DNA of 64,000 nucleotides, taken from Prostheceraeus crozeri. Lineage: Eukaryota; Platyhelminthes; Polycladida; Euryleptidae. Below are positions 17,299-27,226 of the stretch, piece by piece. Each line of letters starts with the position of its first letter. Within the stretch, counting starts at the first letter, position 1. The notes under the pieces were generated by a model. That model was not told the origin of the DNA and made no database searches. It was given only the letters and a program-made list of their open reading frames with translations. The stretch lies in assembly GCA_907163375.1 (NCBI GenBank), contig CAJQUW010001401.1, positions 1-64,000 of the forward strand, written 5' to 3'. Made by a program: the position numbers and the translations under genes.

Positions 17299-20200
17299 TT
17301 AAAAAGGTTCAGTAGTTATTCCATCAGGTAAAATTTTTCTTTTATCATCAAATGGATCTAATGCTAATTTATGTTCTTCTTTTAAATACATGTTATGTTT
17401 TTTTGAATTAAGTCTATAATTACATGCTGTTTTTATTTCATTATTAAATAATACATTTTTATAATCTTGAAATGTTATTTGATTAGCCACTGATGCCTTT
17501 GAAATTCCTTTTAATGTTTTATGTGTTTTAATATTATTAGTTGTATCATAACAGTAACATTTAGATTTTAAAAATATAGCTTCTGTTATGAAATCTTCAT
17601 TTCCTTCTAATTCATCTTTTACTTTACATAAATCAGAAGGATGAATGATATCTTTTATTTTATCTATTTCTTCATCAAGTGTAGAATTATACGGTATTGT
17701 TAATTCTAAGAAAACAGAATCGGTATCTGTAAAGTGTAATTTATAGTTTTTGCCATAAGCAGGTGCTAAATAATCATATATAAATCTATACATAAATAGT
17801 TTAGCTAATTCTAATATAGTGAAACCAATAAAATTAAACTTATCATGTTTTACGCTAATGCGACGTAAATGTACAGCACATAGTTCATCACTAAATCTAG
17901 TAGTTCTTTTATATGTAGGTTTCCTTGTTAAATTTTGAAATCTATCTTTATCATAAACTATTTCAATATTTTGTCTATTACGCACATTTTCTAAAGTCTT
18001 ACCATAAAATGCATTATTCATTAATTTGAAGAACACGTTTCCAAAATCATCTTTATTTCTTTTAGCTATTTTACGTTTTTCAATATTGAACTCTATATAA
18101 TTTTTTAACCACCTAGATTTTCTATACTCTAGTTTTCGATGTATTTTGGTGAGAATCATTCCATGATCTAAATACCAATCTAGCATTCTTCCTTCAACAA
18201 CATACTTTCCTTTATTGCTTTGTGTTAACATAAGTTTTTTTTGTTGGTCTATATTTCTTAGGAATTAAAGATTTTTGATAATCTGAAAAATCTTCTATAT
18301 TAGGAATTTTGTTTTCGGGACAGAGAGGAAAATATTTTGTTTTATCTTTTATATAATAAGGGTATACTAAATCAACTTCATATACATAACCAAAATTATT
18401 TTCACCATCATATGTTCTTTGATAATCTAGATTATTACACCATGACATTTCACCTGTTGGTAATTCTTGTATCATGCAAGAAGAATATAAGCTATTAAAA
18501 TCATAATATAACAAATAGTTTTCTCTCATGAATTCATCAATTGCTTTTTCACGTTCTACTCCTTCTCGTTTCGTTCGAAAAATTTCTAATATTTTTTCTT
18601 TTTCTTCTGGAGATAAAGGTTTCATTATTCCATATTCTTGTGGATTTACTTTCTTATTATAACATTTAACATATCTATTACCTAAAACTGATGAAACTCC
18701 ACCTCTAATTCCAGATTCAAAAAATAATAATTTATCATATGTATTTTCTTTATAATGTTTAAGTTTAACGGACTTTGTCCTAGAGCCATCGGCTTGAACA
18801 CCAGTATGTTTTAATCCTGCTAGCCATGTTAAACCTGGTGTAGAATAACAATAACATGGATCTATTCCGTAATATTCTAAACACATATCACGAAAGTTTT
18901 CAAAAAGATCAGCTAGTATTAATACATCTATCTGTAGATATTTCATTGTATAATCATACATTGTTTTACAATTTAACTCTCTCCAATTTTTTTCAGCTTC
19001 TGCATAGTCTTCGTCAGATAATTTTGATTGTTTTAATGTTGTTTTAAATTTATTTATTGGAGGAAGTTGTTCTTCTTCCATAATTTTATTCACAGAATTA
19101 AAATCAGTCTTCGACTGTGAACCACAGGTTTTATCTCCAGTTATATACTCATACGGAAATATTCCTTTTAAAGGTTTTAAATTATATTTATTTAATATTT
19201 TACATTGTTCAGATTTCAAAGTTTTTCCCATAACATCTAATGAATAAGGAGTAAAAAATCTAAATGCATCTAAAATTCTAATGCAACCTAATTGCATTGA
19301 AAAATATTCTTCTTCTGTTTTACATAGTACATTTATTTGTTGTTGTTGTAACTTTTCAGATGAAAATAAATCTTTCATTACTAGATGGAAATCATATTTA
19401 GAACCATTATAGAAATATAAAGGAACAAAGTTATATTTAAATTTATTAGCATTAAGATTACAAGAATTATGTGCTGCACCTCTATATAATCCATTTAGAT
19501 GATCATGATCTTTTACCTTGACGGCAGAGCCGTCGCTTCGCTTGTCAAGATATCTACCTTTGCCATTTTTATAATTTTTTGTAAATTCTCTTCCACAGTA
19601 ATAACATTTTGTTTCATTAATAAAATTTAATTTTTCTTTTTCTGTTAATGGCATCATTGGAATATTTGTTTCAAGCAATTGTGAAAAACGTCCTTGTAAT
19701 TCTTCTACTTTCTTTGTAAACATTTCTGAACTATCTTCACCATAGTATTGTAAATATTCTGATTTAAATAATTCAGGATAATTTGAATGAATGTACATTC
19801 CCCAACATAATGGTTTTTGTTCAAATAAATATTTTTCTTTACTTTGTTCAGCTGAACTTTTTCCAGGTGCACTTTTTTCAGAATTATAATTTTCAGAATC
19901 GGGTGAAGCCCTGGAACTTTCCGTTCGATTTTGTGTCATATTAACATTATATGCTTCAAAATCACAATAAATAGTAAAGGGTACTTTATTTTTAAAATAC
20001 CATTTATTATATTCTAAATAATCATCTTTAGGAAAAGTATTTTGAACTGCTTCATTTTGTTGGCAATTCTCCAAATGTCTATTCATTTCTTCTAAAGTTC
20101 TAAAACTTGTCATACATTGAAGACAAGGAAAATTTTTATTATCTGAAGTTTTTGTAAATATAGAAACATCTTTACACAATATAAAATGTCCATGATAATA

Positions 20201-21892
20201 TAATATATTCGCTTGTGCTGGTTGTTTTGACTGTTCTAGTTTTTCAAATTTATCTTGATATATTTCATGTGTTTCATGAATTTCTTTTGTAATATTAAAT
20301 GTATTTTGATGATAATTTTGATTTAATATTTGTAGCTGATAAATATATTCTTTATCATATTGTTCTTTATATTGTTGTAGACATTTTTTTAAACATTCAT
20401 TTAATCGGAGCGAAGCTCCTCTGGCTTTAGACGATTCTTTATTTTCTTCATTATTTAATTCTTTATTATTTTCTTCATTTAATTTTTGAATTGTTTCTAT
20501 CTCATTTTGATATTTATGTTGATATTCTTGTAGCAACATTTTTATTTGTTGTTGATAATCTATTTTACATTTTTGTAAACTTTTATTTAAATTTTCTAAT
20601 TTTTGTTGATATTCTGAAGATAAAGATGAATATTTGTAATTATAATCATCAGTACGTCCTTTATAATTATTATGATTAATCATTATTGGTGATAGTGTTT
20701 TAACAAGTTCAAATTTTTCAGTACATATTATTTTTCCTTGGTAAAAAATATTATGATGCATGTAATTTCCTCTATCATTATATACTATTTCTGATTGACA
20801 TAAATTTTTATTATTCAAATAAAATTTTTTTGAATCTGAGTAAAGTGGAATAATTTTACCAATAGAAACATAATTCACATTTAATTCAAAAACATTTACT
20901 TCAATTAAATTTTTATTCTTTTTATGAAACTTTATTAATCTATTATAATCATATGGAAATTCATCTAAGCCATCAGAAAGATCAAATTCATTTATGTATT
21001 CTTCTTTATTATAATGACTTAGTCTTTCTTTATGATATTCTGCAGGATGTAAATGTGCTATAATACTCCACAGAAAACAATAATCATCTTCATTTTTTAT
21101 GTTGATTATTTGTGGTGAACTGAAAGGTAAAGAAACATAACTACCACCAGTATTATTTTTATATTTATCAATTACTATTTTCTTAGATAGTATTTTAACA
21201 AATCTCCAACCAGATTCACGTAACTGGGCTTCAATTATACAATTTTCTAATTTAAGTATCATCGATTCAAATATGGGTTGTATATCATTTACATTATGAA
21301 TTTCTTGTGAATTTGTAAAATGTCCTTGTATTATTTCTTCAGGAATTCCATCAGGTCCATTTTTTGTATAAAGTACTTCTACATTCATATAACATTTGAA
21401 AGATTTCTTAAATATATTATAAAAGTTGGTTAGAATATCAGAAAAAGTTTTATCGGTTTCATTATATTCAACGGGCGAAGCCCTGGAACCTTCGGTTCGA
21501 ACCGATTCATTAAATAAATATTTTATATCTGTTACGGCTTCATCAAATTCATCTATTTCGTTAAATTCATCAGTATCGCTAAATAAATATCTTCCATCTG
21601 GTACGGGCGAAGCCCTGGAAGACATCTCCGATGTCCCATGTATGGTCTCATCTTCACTATTAAAAACTTTTTTATGTTCCGAATGTGAATAATCATCAAA
21701 CATTTTTTTAACTTTTATATCAGTAGGCAATGTTTCTAGATAGTTTTTATAACTATTTAATTTTAATATATTTCCTTCATCAACTCGTTCTACATTTTGT
21801 AAATGCAATTTACTATTTAAATGAGATTGATAACTTCTTTTTGTTTGCAACTTTTTTTTACATAAGACACAATAAAACTTGGTATTTTCCAT
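17299..21892 (-). CDS. Protein-primed DNA polymerase B, copy 2, one frameshift
   Basis: About 1,530 codons. Domains in order: zinc finger with C8, C11, H24, H30; a Q/E/K-rich probably coiled segment (about 440-560); a second C2H2-like finger (about 590-612); 3'-5' exonuclease motif DFEAYNV (about 640); endonuclease VII-like finger CYYC...DHDH (about 762-800); TPG region (about 1018); motif A DFNSLYSS (about 1130); motif B NNAFYGK (about 1290); motif C DTDS (about 1389). A run of eight T at 18235-18242, against seven in copy 1, shifts the frame and splits it into 21892-18212 and 18231-17299. Six hairpin elements lie in frame, always between motifs. It needs the frameshift repaired, or to be a sequence error, to work. 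Confidence 0.92.
18769..18795. repeat. In-frame double hairpin in polymerase, shared by both copies
   Basis: GGACTTTGTCC and AGCCATCGGCT stems side by side (copy 1: 1644-1670). It encodes ADGSRTKSV. Present in both copies, so older than their split. Confidence 0.75.
19105..19130. repeat. In-frame double hairpin in polymerase (CAGTCTTCGACTG type)
   Basis: CAGTC-TTC-GACTG (GAA triloop on the coding strand) next to CTGTG-AAC-CACAG. Encodes CGSQSKTD. Copy 1 has this one at 1309-1335 and a second close relative at 1268-1297 that copy 2 lacks. Confidence 0.82.
19511..19558. repeat. 48-nt hairpin insertion inside the polymerase endonuclease VII-like finger, only in copy 2
   Basis: On the coding strand it contains CTTGAC...GTCAAG outer arms, GACGGC-TCT-GCCGTC and a GCGAAGC mini-hairpin. 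It adds 16 residues (GRYLDKRSDGSAVKVK) between the zinc-binding cysteines and DHDH. Copy 1 has GGCAAAGATCAT uninterrupted; in copy 2 AAAG appears on both sides of the insert, a 4-base duplication. Confidence 0.88.
19897..19930. repeat. Degenerate double hairpin in polymerase, shared by both copies
   Basis: AATC...GATT outer arms enclosing GGGTGAAGCCC and GAACTTTCCGTTC. Copy 1 counterpart at 497-530. Encodes RTESSRASPD. The stems are worn by substitutions, so it appears older than the perfect copies. Confidence 0.85.
20404..20436. repeat. Double hairpin GGAGCGAAGCTCC / GGCTTTAG in polymerase
   Basis: Outer arms AATCG...CGATT enclose GGAGC-GAA-GCTCC and a GGCTTTAGAC arm with one mismatch. Encodes part of SKARGASLRL. 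The same element forms the first bases of the window in copy 1 (about 4-23). Confidence 0.88.
21471..21500. repeat. Double hairpin GGGCGAAGCCC / GAACCTTCGGTTC in polymerase
   Basis: Encodes RTEGSRASPV in frame in the N-terminal third of the polymerase. Both stems are perfect. Copy 1 does not extend far enough to test presence. Confidence 0.9.
21603..21636. repeat. Double hairpin GGGCGAAGCCC / GACATCTCCGATGTC in polymerase
   Basis: Same two-stem composition as 2910-2945 of copy 1, but at a different position in the gene. Encodes TSEMSSRASPV in frame. Confidence 0.9.
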
Positions 21893-22062
21893 TTTTTTTA
21901 TTTTTTTAGAGAAAATTTAAGAAAAAATTTGTGTTTTAATTTTAGATATAAACATTCTAATATCAAGGACTTGAGTGTTATTTTATATTATTATATATTA
22001 CACGTTCTTTAGTTATTTTTTTCTTTATCACATTAAGTTTTATCATATTAAGTTTTAACATA
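21893..22062. promoter_or_regulatory. Intergenic region upstream of polymerase, with short tandem repeats
   Basis: AT-rich gap between the polymerase start and the 3' end of the clamp-like gene, likely containing the polymerase promoter. A unit of about 16-19 bases ('ttatcatattaagttt') is repeated about four times at 22025-22092, running into the clamp-like gene's end. The polymerase ATG follows a run of A, as at other genes of this element. Confidence 0.5.
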
Positions 22063-23366
22063 TTAAGTTTCATCATATAATGTTTTATCAAAAGATAATT
22101 TAAATTTTTTTTCACTAACTATTGATTCTTCATCATCATCATCAATTGATTCTTCATCATCATCATAAATTGTTTCTTCATCATCATAAATTACACTTTT
22201 TGGGATAGGATGCCCTTCCATGATAGGACACCATTCTCTTATTGGAATATCTAATTCTAAATTACATCTTTTATCTGATAATAATATAATAGAGAAAAAT
22301 ATTGGTCTTTGATCTCTTTTGGAAAATTTAATAACACCACCATAATTTGAATCACTTTTAGTTTTAGTTAAAGATGATAAAATTTTAAATTGATTAGATG
22401 TAAATCCTTATTTAAATTTTGTAGACCCCACACATAGTTGTCTAACAGTATCTTCAACTATGCCATCATTATTATTTTCAATTGTAAGAAAATGAAATTT
22501 AGATAAATTTTTATAATTACTAATATTTTTATAATCTTTTTTACCATTTACACCATTTTCAGATGTTTCTGAATCATCATCTATATTATCATAAGATTCT
22601 TTAAGATCGGGCAAAGCCCTAGAACCTTCGGTTCGTTTATTATGATTATGGTTATTGTTAATAGTATAAGGTGTAGTCCACATATAAATTTTCTCTTGTT
22701 GAGCTAAACCATTTATATAAGATTTTAATAAATTAATATTTAAGTTGGAATATAATCCTATATACGTATCATCATCATATCTTTGGGGCATTTCTAATGT
22801 TTCTTGTTTATAAATTGTGTCTCTATAATAAACTTGACATAATAATTCTTCATTATGTTTTTTACTCTCTATGTGAATGTTATATTGATTTTGTTCATCA
22901 ACAAATAATCTTATTTTTTCTTTGGAAAAAGATTTTAATTTTTTAACTAATTCTTTAATATTGATATAATTGATAATTTTAGTTTCTATCCAATCAGTAT
23001 TACTAATTGGTAACACTGCTCTAATAAATCCATAAACATTATTATGGCCTATTATAACCATATTTTCTTTATTTAATTCAACATAAGCTACATCATTATA
23101 TTTACTTACAATCTCCATAAATTTAATAAATGGATCCCCGGAAAAATACAATAATTAGTTTCTATAGAAGGTAAACCTTTTGTTTGTTCTCTAAATATTT
23201 CGGCTTGTAATTAAAATAAAATATTAACATCTATACATGGATTTGTAATAGTATTATTATTATTATTATTATCAAAACATTTATTTTCAAATCCCGTTGA
23301 TCTCGTCGAATAAGAAGAACAGGATGATGCGGGCGAATATAATTTTTTTAAATTTGGGGTTTCCAT
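22063..23366 (-). pseudogene. Possible DNA sliding clamp (PCNA-like), broken by two stops and a frameshift
   Basis: The frame starts at ATG 23366 (METPNLKKLYSPAS), has an in-frame TAA at 23211-23213, shifts by one base near 23145 in a T run, and has another TAA at 22408-22410. Then it runs to an acidic tail of D/E repeats ending at 22063. The body (VSKYNDVAYVELNKENMVII, then INIKELVKKLKSFSKEKIRL) has the alternating strand-helix pattern and spacing of a clamp domain. The segment after the second stop resembles a clamp C-terminus. This is a weak family call based on pattern only. A hairpin at 22606-22635 encodes RTEGSRALPD within the linker. Confidence 0.5.
22606..22635. repeat. Double hairpin GGGCAAAGCCC / GAACCTTCGGTTC in the clamp-like gene
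   Basis: In frame, with one stem perfect and the other carrying a GAA to AAA-type loop change. It lies in a low-complexity linker between the two presumed clamp domains. Confidence 0.85.
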
Positions 23367-23470
23367 TTTTTTATTTTTATTAGAAAAAATTTTATTTTTT
23401 ATTTTTATTAGAAAAAGTTTTATTTTTTTATTTTTATTAGAAAAAATTTTACTTTTTTATTGTTTTAAAA
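23367..23470. promoter_or_regulatory. Divergent promoter region with T-rich tandem repeats
   Basis: Between the diverging clamp-like and fibre-like genes. A unit of about 37 bases ('ttattttttatttttattagaaaaa') is repeated about three times. It ends in TTTTAAAAATG at the fibre-like gene start. Probably drives both genes (inference). Confidence 0.5.
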
Positions 23471-24358
23471 ATGATGTTACCAAATGTTGGTGGAGGTGCA
23501 TATATCCCGAATAATCGTGAATTAGAAATAGAGATAGAAAATTATATCATGAAAACTGGAGACGTTTTATCTGGTCCATTGCATCTTTCTATTCTTCCGC
23601 AACAAAATACAGAGTTGACAAATAAACAATATGTTGATACACAAATCAATGACTTAAAGGAAAAATATATAAACGATGTTTTGGTTCCACTGATGAACGA
23701 ATTAAAGTTGCTTAAACTTAATGACAAATCATTAAACGAAAAATTATTAAAACTTGATAAAAAGGATAGAGAGCTAGAAGCAGATATAGCAAAACTTTTT
23801 AAAAAGATTTCTGAACAATCAAAAATTTTAATATTACTTTCTTTAAATTTAAAATCTGCTGTAATTAAAAATAAACATCAGATAAAAATGTTAAAAGAAC
23901 AATTAGAAGATGAAATAGAAAAACTACCTGAAAGAATTAAAAAAAATTTAAAGCAGTTACAAACTACATTCCAAAAAAGTGTTGATGAATTAAGTTCTAA
24001 AATTACTCAACAAATGAAAAAGATGAATAGAATAATAAATGAAGTAAACTCACTTAATGAAAAAGTTGATAAAATGAAAAATCTGAAAATCAATTTAGAA
24101 AATGAATTAAAGAAAAATTTACAAGAAAACTCTAAAGAAAATAAAGAACAGTTAGATTCTGTTAAAAGACAATTAGATGTTCTTAAAATTAAGTTAAATG
24201 CTCTTAAAACGGCATTGAAGATTAATCAGCAGAAAATGCAAGTTAATAGAAAAGAAATTAAAGTACATCACACGCTGCTTGACGCAATAGATAAAGTGCA
24301 ACAGTCAATTAATAAAGTTATCTCGAAGTTGTTGTCCATTCACAAACGTAAATCTTGA
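23471..24358 (+). CDS. Fibre-like coiled-coil protein, 295 residues
   Basis: The N-terminal 60 residues contain MKTGDVLSGPLHLS followed by LTNKQYVDTQI. This pattern (gain/loss-of-mass strand, then NKxYVD) is well known from trimeric phage tail fibre repeats. The rest, about residues 65-290, is an almost unbroken heptad-rich coiled coil of K, E, L, N and Q. The ATG follows GTTTTAAAAATG. It is the first gene of the rightward virion block and lies just before the 186-residue and hexon genes. A vertex fibre or internal scaffold is the likely role; receptor-binding domains are not evident. Confidence 0.65.
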   Translation: MMLPNVGGGAYIPNNRELEIEIENYIMKTGDVLSGPLHLSILPQQNTELTNKQYVDTQINDLKEKYINDVLVPLMNELKLLKLNDKSLNEKLLKLDKKDRELEADIAKLFKKISEQSKILILLSLNLKSAVIKNKHQIKMLKEQLEDEIEKLPERIKKNLKQLQTTFQKSVDELSSKITQQMKKMNRIINEVNSLNEKVDKMKNLKINLENELKKNLQENSKENKEQLDSVKRQLDVLKIKLNALKTALKINQQKMQVNRKEIKVHHTLLDAIDKVQQSINKVISKLLSIHKRKS

Positions 24359-24383
24359 TCGACGAAGTCTTGGGTTTCTAACC

Positions 24384-24418
24384 TATCGGAGCGAAGCTCC
24401 TCGAGGCTTTAGCCGAAC
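24384..24418. repeat. Intergenic double hairpin GGAGCGAAGCTCC / GGCTTTAGCC
   Basis: Between the fibre-like and 186-residue genes, 25 bases after the stop. A small GACGAAGTC hairpin precedes it at 24361-24369. May act as a 3'-end structure. Confidence 0.88.
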
Positions 24419-24457
24419 GTAGATATTTTTCCCAAAAGTCAAATTTAATCCTAAAAA

Positions 24458-25018
24458 ATGCCTATAATTTATAAACACAATCTTAAACATTTTGCATCAA
24501 ATAATAAAATTGCTCATGAACCATCTCAGAAACCTGTGTACCATTATGATAGTGTAGAAACTGTCGGAACACAAAAGTTCCTAGGCACCGCAGGTGCCGT
24601 CCAAAAAGAAGGGGCTGGCATCTTTTCTGGTATTGGAAGTATCGTTAACTTAATTAAAAATAATAAAGATTTGATTACATCTGCTGCAAAAGGAGCAGCT
24701 GCTATAGGTAGTACAGCTAGTGCAATATCAAATGCTGTTAAGTCTCAAAACGAATTAAAACAACTAGAAGCTATTCGTAAACTTAGGAATGATTCTGAAG
24801 AACTAAAAAATTTAAAAAAACTTTCAGAGGAAACAAAAAACAAAATTGCTAACATAGCTGTTGGGGAAACCTTGAGGAGCGGAGCTCCGTCTAATAGTAA
24901 ACATAATGAAAATAAAAATGATAAAAAAACAATTGAAGAAATAAGAGGAAATGGCGTGAGTAGCAACCTTCGGTTTAACCAGCAAAGCTGTAGCGGAGCT
25001 GGTCTAGCAAAATTCTAA
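24458..25018 (+). CDS. Small virion-type protein with Ala/Gly-rich hydrophobic segment, 186 residues
   Basis: N-terminus MPIIYKHNLKHFASNNK, then a glycine-rich segment (EGAGIFSGIGSIVNLIKNN) and an alanine-rich segment (SAAKGAAAIGSTASAISNAV) that could insert in membranes, then a charged coiled tail. Position just before hexon and composition are like membrane-active minor capsid proteins of adenovirus-type viruses (inference). Three hairpins are coded in frame: GGCACC-GCA-GGTGCC (24584-24598), GGAGC-GGA-GCTCC (24876-24888), and a cluster at 24963-25007 (AACCTTCGGTT, ACCAGC...GCTGGT) that makes most of the last 17 residues. Confidence 0.7.
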   Translation: MPIIYKHNLKHFASNNKIAHEPSQKPVYHYDSVETVGTQKFLGTAGAVQKEGAGIFSGIGSIVNLIKNNKDLITSAAKGAAAIGSTASAISNAVKSQNELKQLEAIRKLRNDSEELKNLKKLSEETKNKIANIAVGETLRSGAPSNSKHNENKNDKKTIEEIRGNGVSSNLRFNQQSCSGAGLAKF

Positions 25019-25145
25019 AATATATTTTTTAGTAAAATTTTTTTAGTAAAATTTTTTTAGCAAAATTATTTTAGCAAAATTATTTTAGTAAAATTTTTTT
25101 TCTGTCTGTGAGAAAAAACAAAAAGTCAAATTATTTTTTATAAAA
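25019..25145. promoter_or_regulatory. Upstream region of the hexon gene with AT-rich tandem repeats
   Basis: About five copies of a 17-base 'ttttagtaaaatttt' unit at 25022-25100, then 'tctgtctgtgag' and the start context TTTTTTATAAAAATG. Likely promoter region of the major capsid gene (inference). Confidence 0.5.
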
Positions 25146-26480
25146 ATGTCTTCGCTTATCGAAAATAAATTTAGATTAGACGATCCTCCGTTCGTCAGTT
25201 ACAATCAAAAAAAGAATGACTATATAAGAATTGCTATGAATCCCGGATCTTCCAGTAGAGTAAATACTGGAGGTGATTTAATTTTTGAAGTTGATAATCA
25301 ACAAAGTTATTTATATCTACCTGATTCATTTTTACACTGTGAATATTCTTTGTATAGTGATGCCAATTTTACAACACCATTACCAGAAACCGATAATATT
25401 GCACTAGAGAATAATTTCTTTCCAAGATTATTTACACAAATGCGTTTAGATGTTGCAACTCAAAATATAGAAACAATAAGTGATTCTCCAGGTGTAATTG
25501 ATACAATGCTTAGATTTGTAACAATTGGTGAAAATAATAAAAAGTATGAAATCGAAGGTTGGTTTCCTGATACTAATGATGGTATAATTGTTGATGATTT
25601 AACTCACGCTGGAACAGATGCAGCAGGAATTGCGAAAGATGTAGAAAATATTGCAAAACATTTAAATAAAACAAACAATACTGCATATAAAGAAAGACGT
25701 GAATTTAACAAGAAAAGTAAACAGACAGTAAATTGGTCATTGTCTCCATTATTCGGATATTTAGATTATGATAAAATATCATATCAATTAAACTTTAAAT
25801 TAATAATTCATCGTACAGCAAATAATGAATTAATCTTTTTTGGTAAGACTGGGAAAAAAGCATATTTAAAAATTGATAGACTTGAATGGTGGATTAAGCA
25901 TATTACTCCTAGTTTAGAGGTTGAAACAGCTATTGCAAAAAGATTAAATACTAACAAACCAATTCCAGTAAATTTTCTAAAGCGTACTGCTAGTTCAGTA
26001 ACTTTTTCCGAACAAAGATTTAACTGGCATTTTACTAGAACTGCGAATACTCCAAGATATTTATTACTAACATTTCAAAGAAATAATTCTCCAAGTTTTG
26101 ATAAGAACAACAATATTTTTCATATTAATACAATTCGAAGTTTACAAGTTTCATTAAATCAAACCCGATATCCAATTGATCCATTAAGATTCGATGATAC
26201 CAATAATCAATTTATGGAAGGATATGATTGTTATCGAAATCTTTGTACAGAATTTGGAGTTGAACCACAATTAACTCCTGGAGATTGGAGACATTTATAT
26301 CCAATTTTCTGTTTCGATTTAAGTGCACAATCTGAAGATATTATTAAAAATGGTTGTGATGTAACAATTAATATTGAAAAGAAAGATTCCACAACTTCAT
26401 TGATGGCTTATGGTTTATTGCTAGAAGATGTAAAATATTCTATTGAAATTCTTAATGGAAAGATGGTAAGGATAGGCTAA
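25146..26480 (+). CDS. Hexon-like major capsid protein (double jelly roll)
   Basis: 444 residues. The N-terminus (FRLDDPPFVSYNQKKNDYIR), the LYLPDSFLHCEYSL strand, the LENNFFPRLFTQMRLDV segment, a long insert-rich middle and the late strands with LNQTRYPIDPLRF and the DWRHLYPIFCFDLSAQSEDI segment are the pattern of Polinton/adintovirus hexon proteins, expected to form the capsid shell. It is intact. The last codons ATA GGC TAA come from a hairpin (26473-26504), so the stop codon itself is supplied by an inserted element. The gene is absent from the visible part of copy 1. Confidence 0.8.
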   Translation: MSSLIENKFRLDDPPFVSYNQKKNDYIRIAMNPGSSSRVNTGGDLIFEVDNQQSYLYLPDSFLHCEYSLYSDANFTTPLPETDNIALENNFFPRLFTQMRLDVATQNIETISDSPGVIDTMLRFVTIGENNKKYEIEGWFPDTNDGIIVDDLTHAGTDAAGIAKDVENIAKHLNKTNNTAYKERREFNKKSKQTVNWSLSPLFGYLDYDKISYQLNFKLIIHRTANNELIFFGKTGKKAYLKIDRLEWWIKHITPSLEVETAIAKRLNTNKPIPVNFLKRTASSVTFSEQRFNWHFTRTANTPRYLLLTFQRNNSPSFDKNNNIFHINTIRSLQVSLNQTRYPIDPLRFDDTNNQFMEGYDCYRNLCTEFGVEPQLTPGDWRHLYPIFCFDLSAQSEDIIKNGCDVTINIEKKDSTTSLMAYGLLLEDVKYSIEILNGKMVRIG

Positions 26481-26504
26481 AGCCAGAGGAGCTTCGCTCT
26501 GATA
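26473..26504. repeat. Double hairpin at the hexon stop codon
   Basis: GGCTAAAGCC followed by GAGGAGCTTCGCTCTG (GGAGC-GAA-GCTCC type with one mismatch), reverse orientation to the copies at 20404 and 24384. TAA within the first hairpin ends the hexon gene. Confidence 0.88.
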
Positions 26505-26510
26505 AGTTAA

Positions 26511-26655
26511 TTAAAATTTTTTCATAACTAGAATAGATTAAAAATTCTTAACTTAAAATTTTTCATAACTAGAATAGATTAAAATTTTTTGGTAACTTGA
26601 AATTTTTTAATAACTAGAATAGATTTAAATTTTTGATAACTTAAAATTTTTTTAT
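26511..26655. repeat. AT-rich tandem repeat, about 42-bp unit, 3.5 copies
   Basis: Repeated 'aaaatttttcataactagaatagatt' blocks between hexon and a small gene. Like arrays before the fibre-like and hexon genes, it precedes a start codon in the context TTATTAAAAATG. Confidence 0.8.
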
Positions 26656-26660
26656 TAAAA

Positions 26661-26768
26661 ATGTCGCAAGCGAAAAGTAATATTAATAATAAAACTGTTG
26701 AATTAAAATTACGTAATATTGTTGACAAAAATTCCCCTAAAACTATTACGATTAATAAAAAAAAGTAA
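26661..26768 (+). CDS. Small basic protein, 35 residues
   Basis: Short frame MSQAKSNINNKTVELKLRNI and onward, ending in INKKK and TAA. The start has the same TTAAAAATG context as the larger genes and is preceded by a tandem array, which supports it being real. It is basic and without cysteines. A core or DNA-condensing protein is possible but unproven. Confidence 0.5.
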   Translation: MSQAKSNINNKTVELKLRNIVDKNSPKTITINKKK

Positions 26769-26783
26769 TACATAAGTAAACCA

Positions 26784-27146
26784 ATGATAGAGAATATTCA
26801 ATTACAAGAAGAAAAGAATGGCGGGATTCTCCCATTAATTCCCCTAATAATAGGTGGCATAGCAGCAGCAGGAAGTGTTGCAGGTGGGACAGCTGGTATT
26901 GTCCAAGCAGTAAATAAAAATAAATCAGAGAAGGCAGCATTAGAAGAACAAAAACGTCATAACAGAGAGTTAGAGAAAGTTGCTAGGGGAGAAGGAATAG
27001 TAGATAATTTTATTAGTAAATTAAAATTAGTTGATGAAGGAAAACGAGTTCTTAAAAATATTCTCCACAATGTTGATGATTTAATTGAAATTAAAGAAAC
27101 TAAAGATGGTTCTGGAATATATCTAAGTCCTAGTATGATAAGGTAA
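26784..27146 (+). CDS. Small membrane-type protein, 120 residues
   Basis: Residues 12-40 form a hydrophobic glycine/alanine-rich segment (GGILPLIPLIIGGIAAAGSV and onward) suited to one membrane span, followed by a charged coiled region and a C-terminal part ending GSGIYLSPSMIR. Its size and GG-rich span are like small membrane or core proteins of adenovirus-type genomes (inference). A GAACCTTTGGTTC hairpin lies at 27155-27167, nine bases after the stop. Confidence 0.65.
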   Translation: MIENIQLQEEKNGGILPLIPLIIGGIAAAGSVAGGTAGIVQAVNKNKSEKAALEEQKRHNRELEKVARGEGIVDNFISKLKLVDEGKRVLKNILHNVDDLIEIKETKDGSGIYLSPSMIR

Positions 27147-27226
27147 TAACCTCAGAACCTTTGGTTCTTTTCGGTAAAACAATTTTTTTTTAATTTTATC
27201 TTTTAAATTTTTTTTTATCTTTTAAA

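Noticed and set aside
17299-21892. Programmed ribosomal frameshift in the polymerase
   Set aside because: Copy 1 has seven instead of eight bases in the same run and reads through in one frame there, so a plain indel is simpler.
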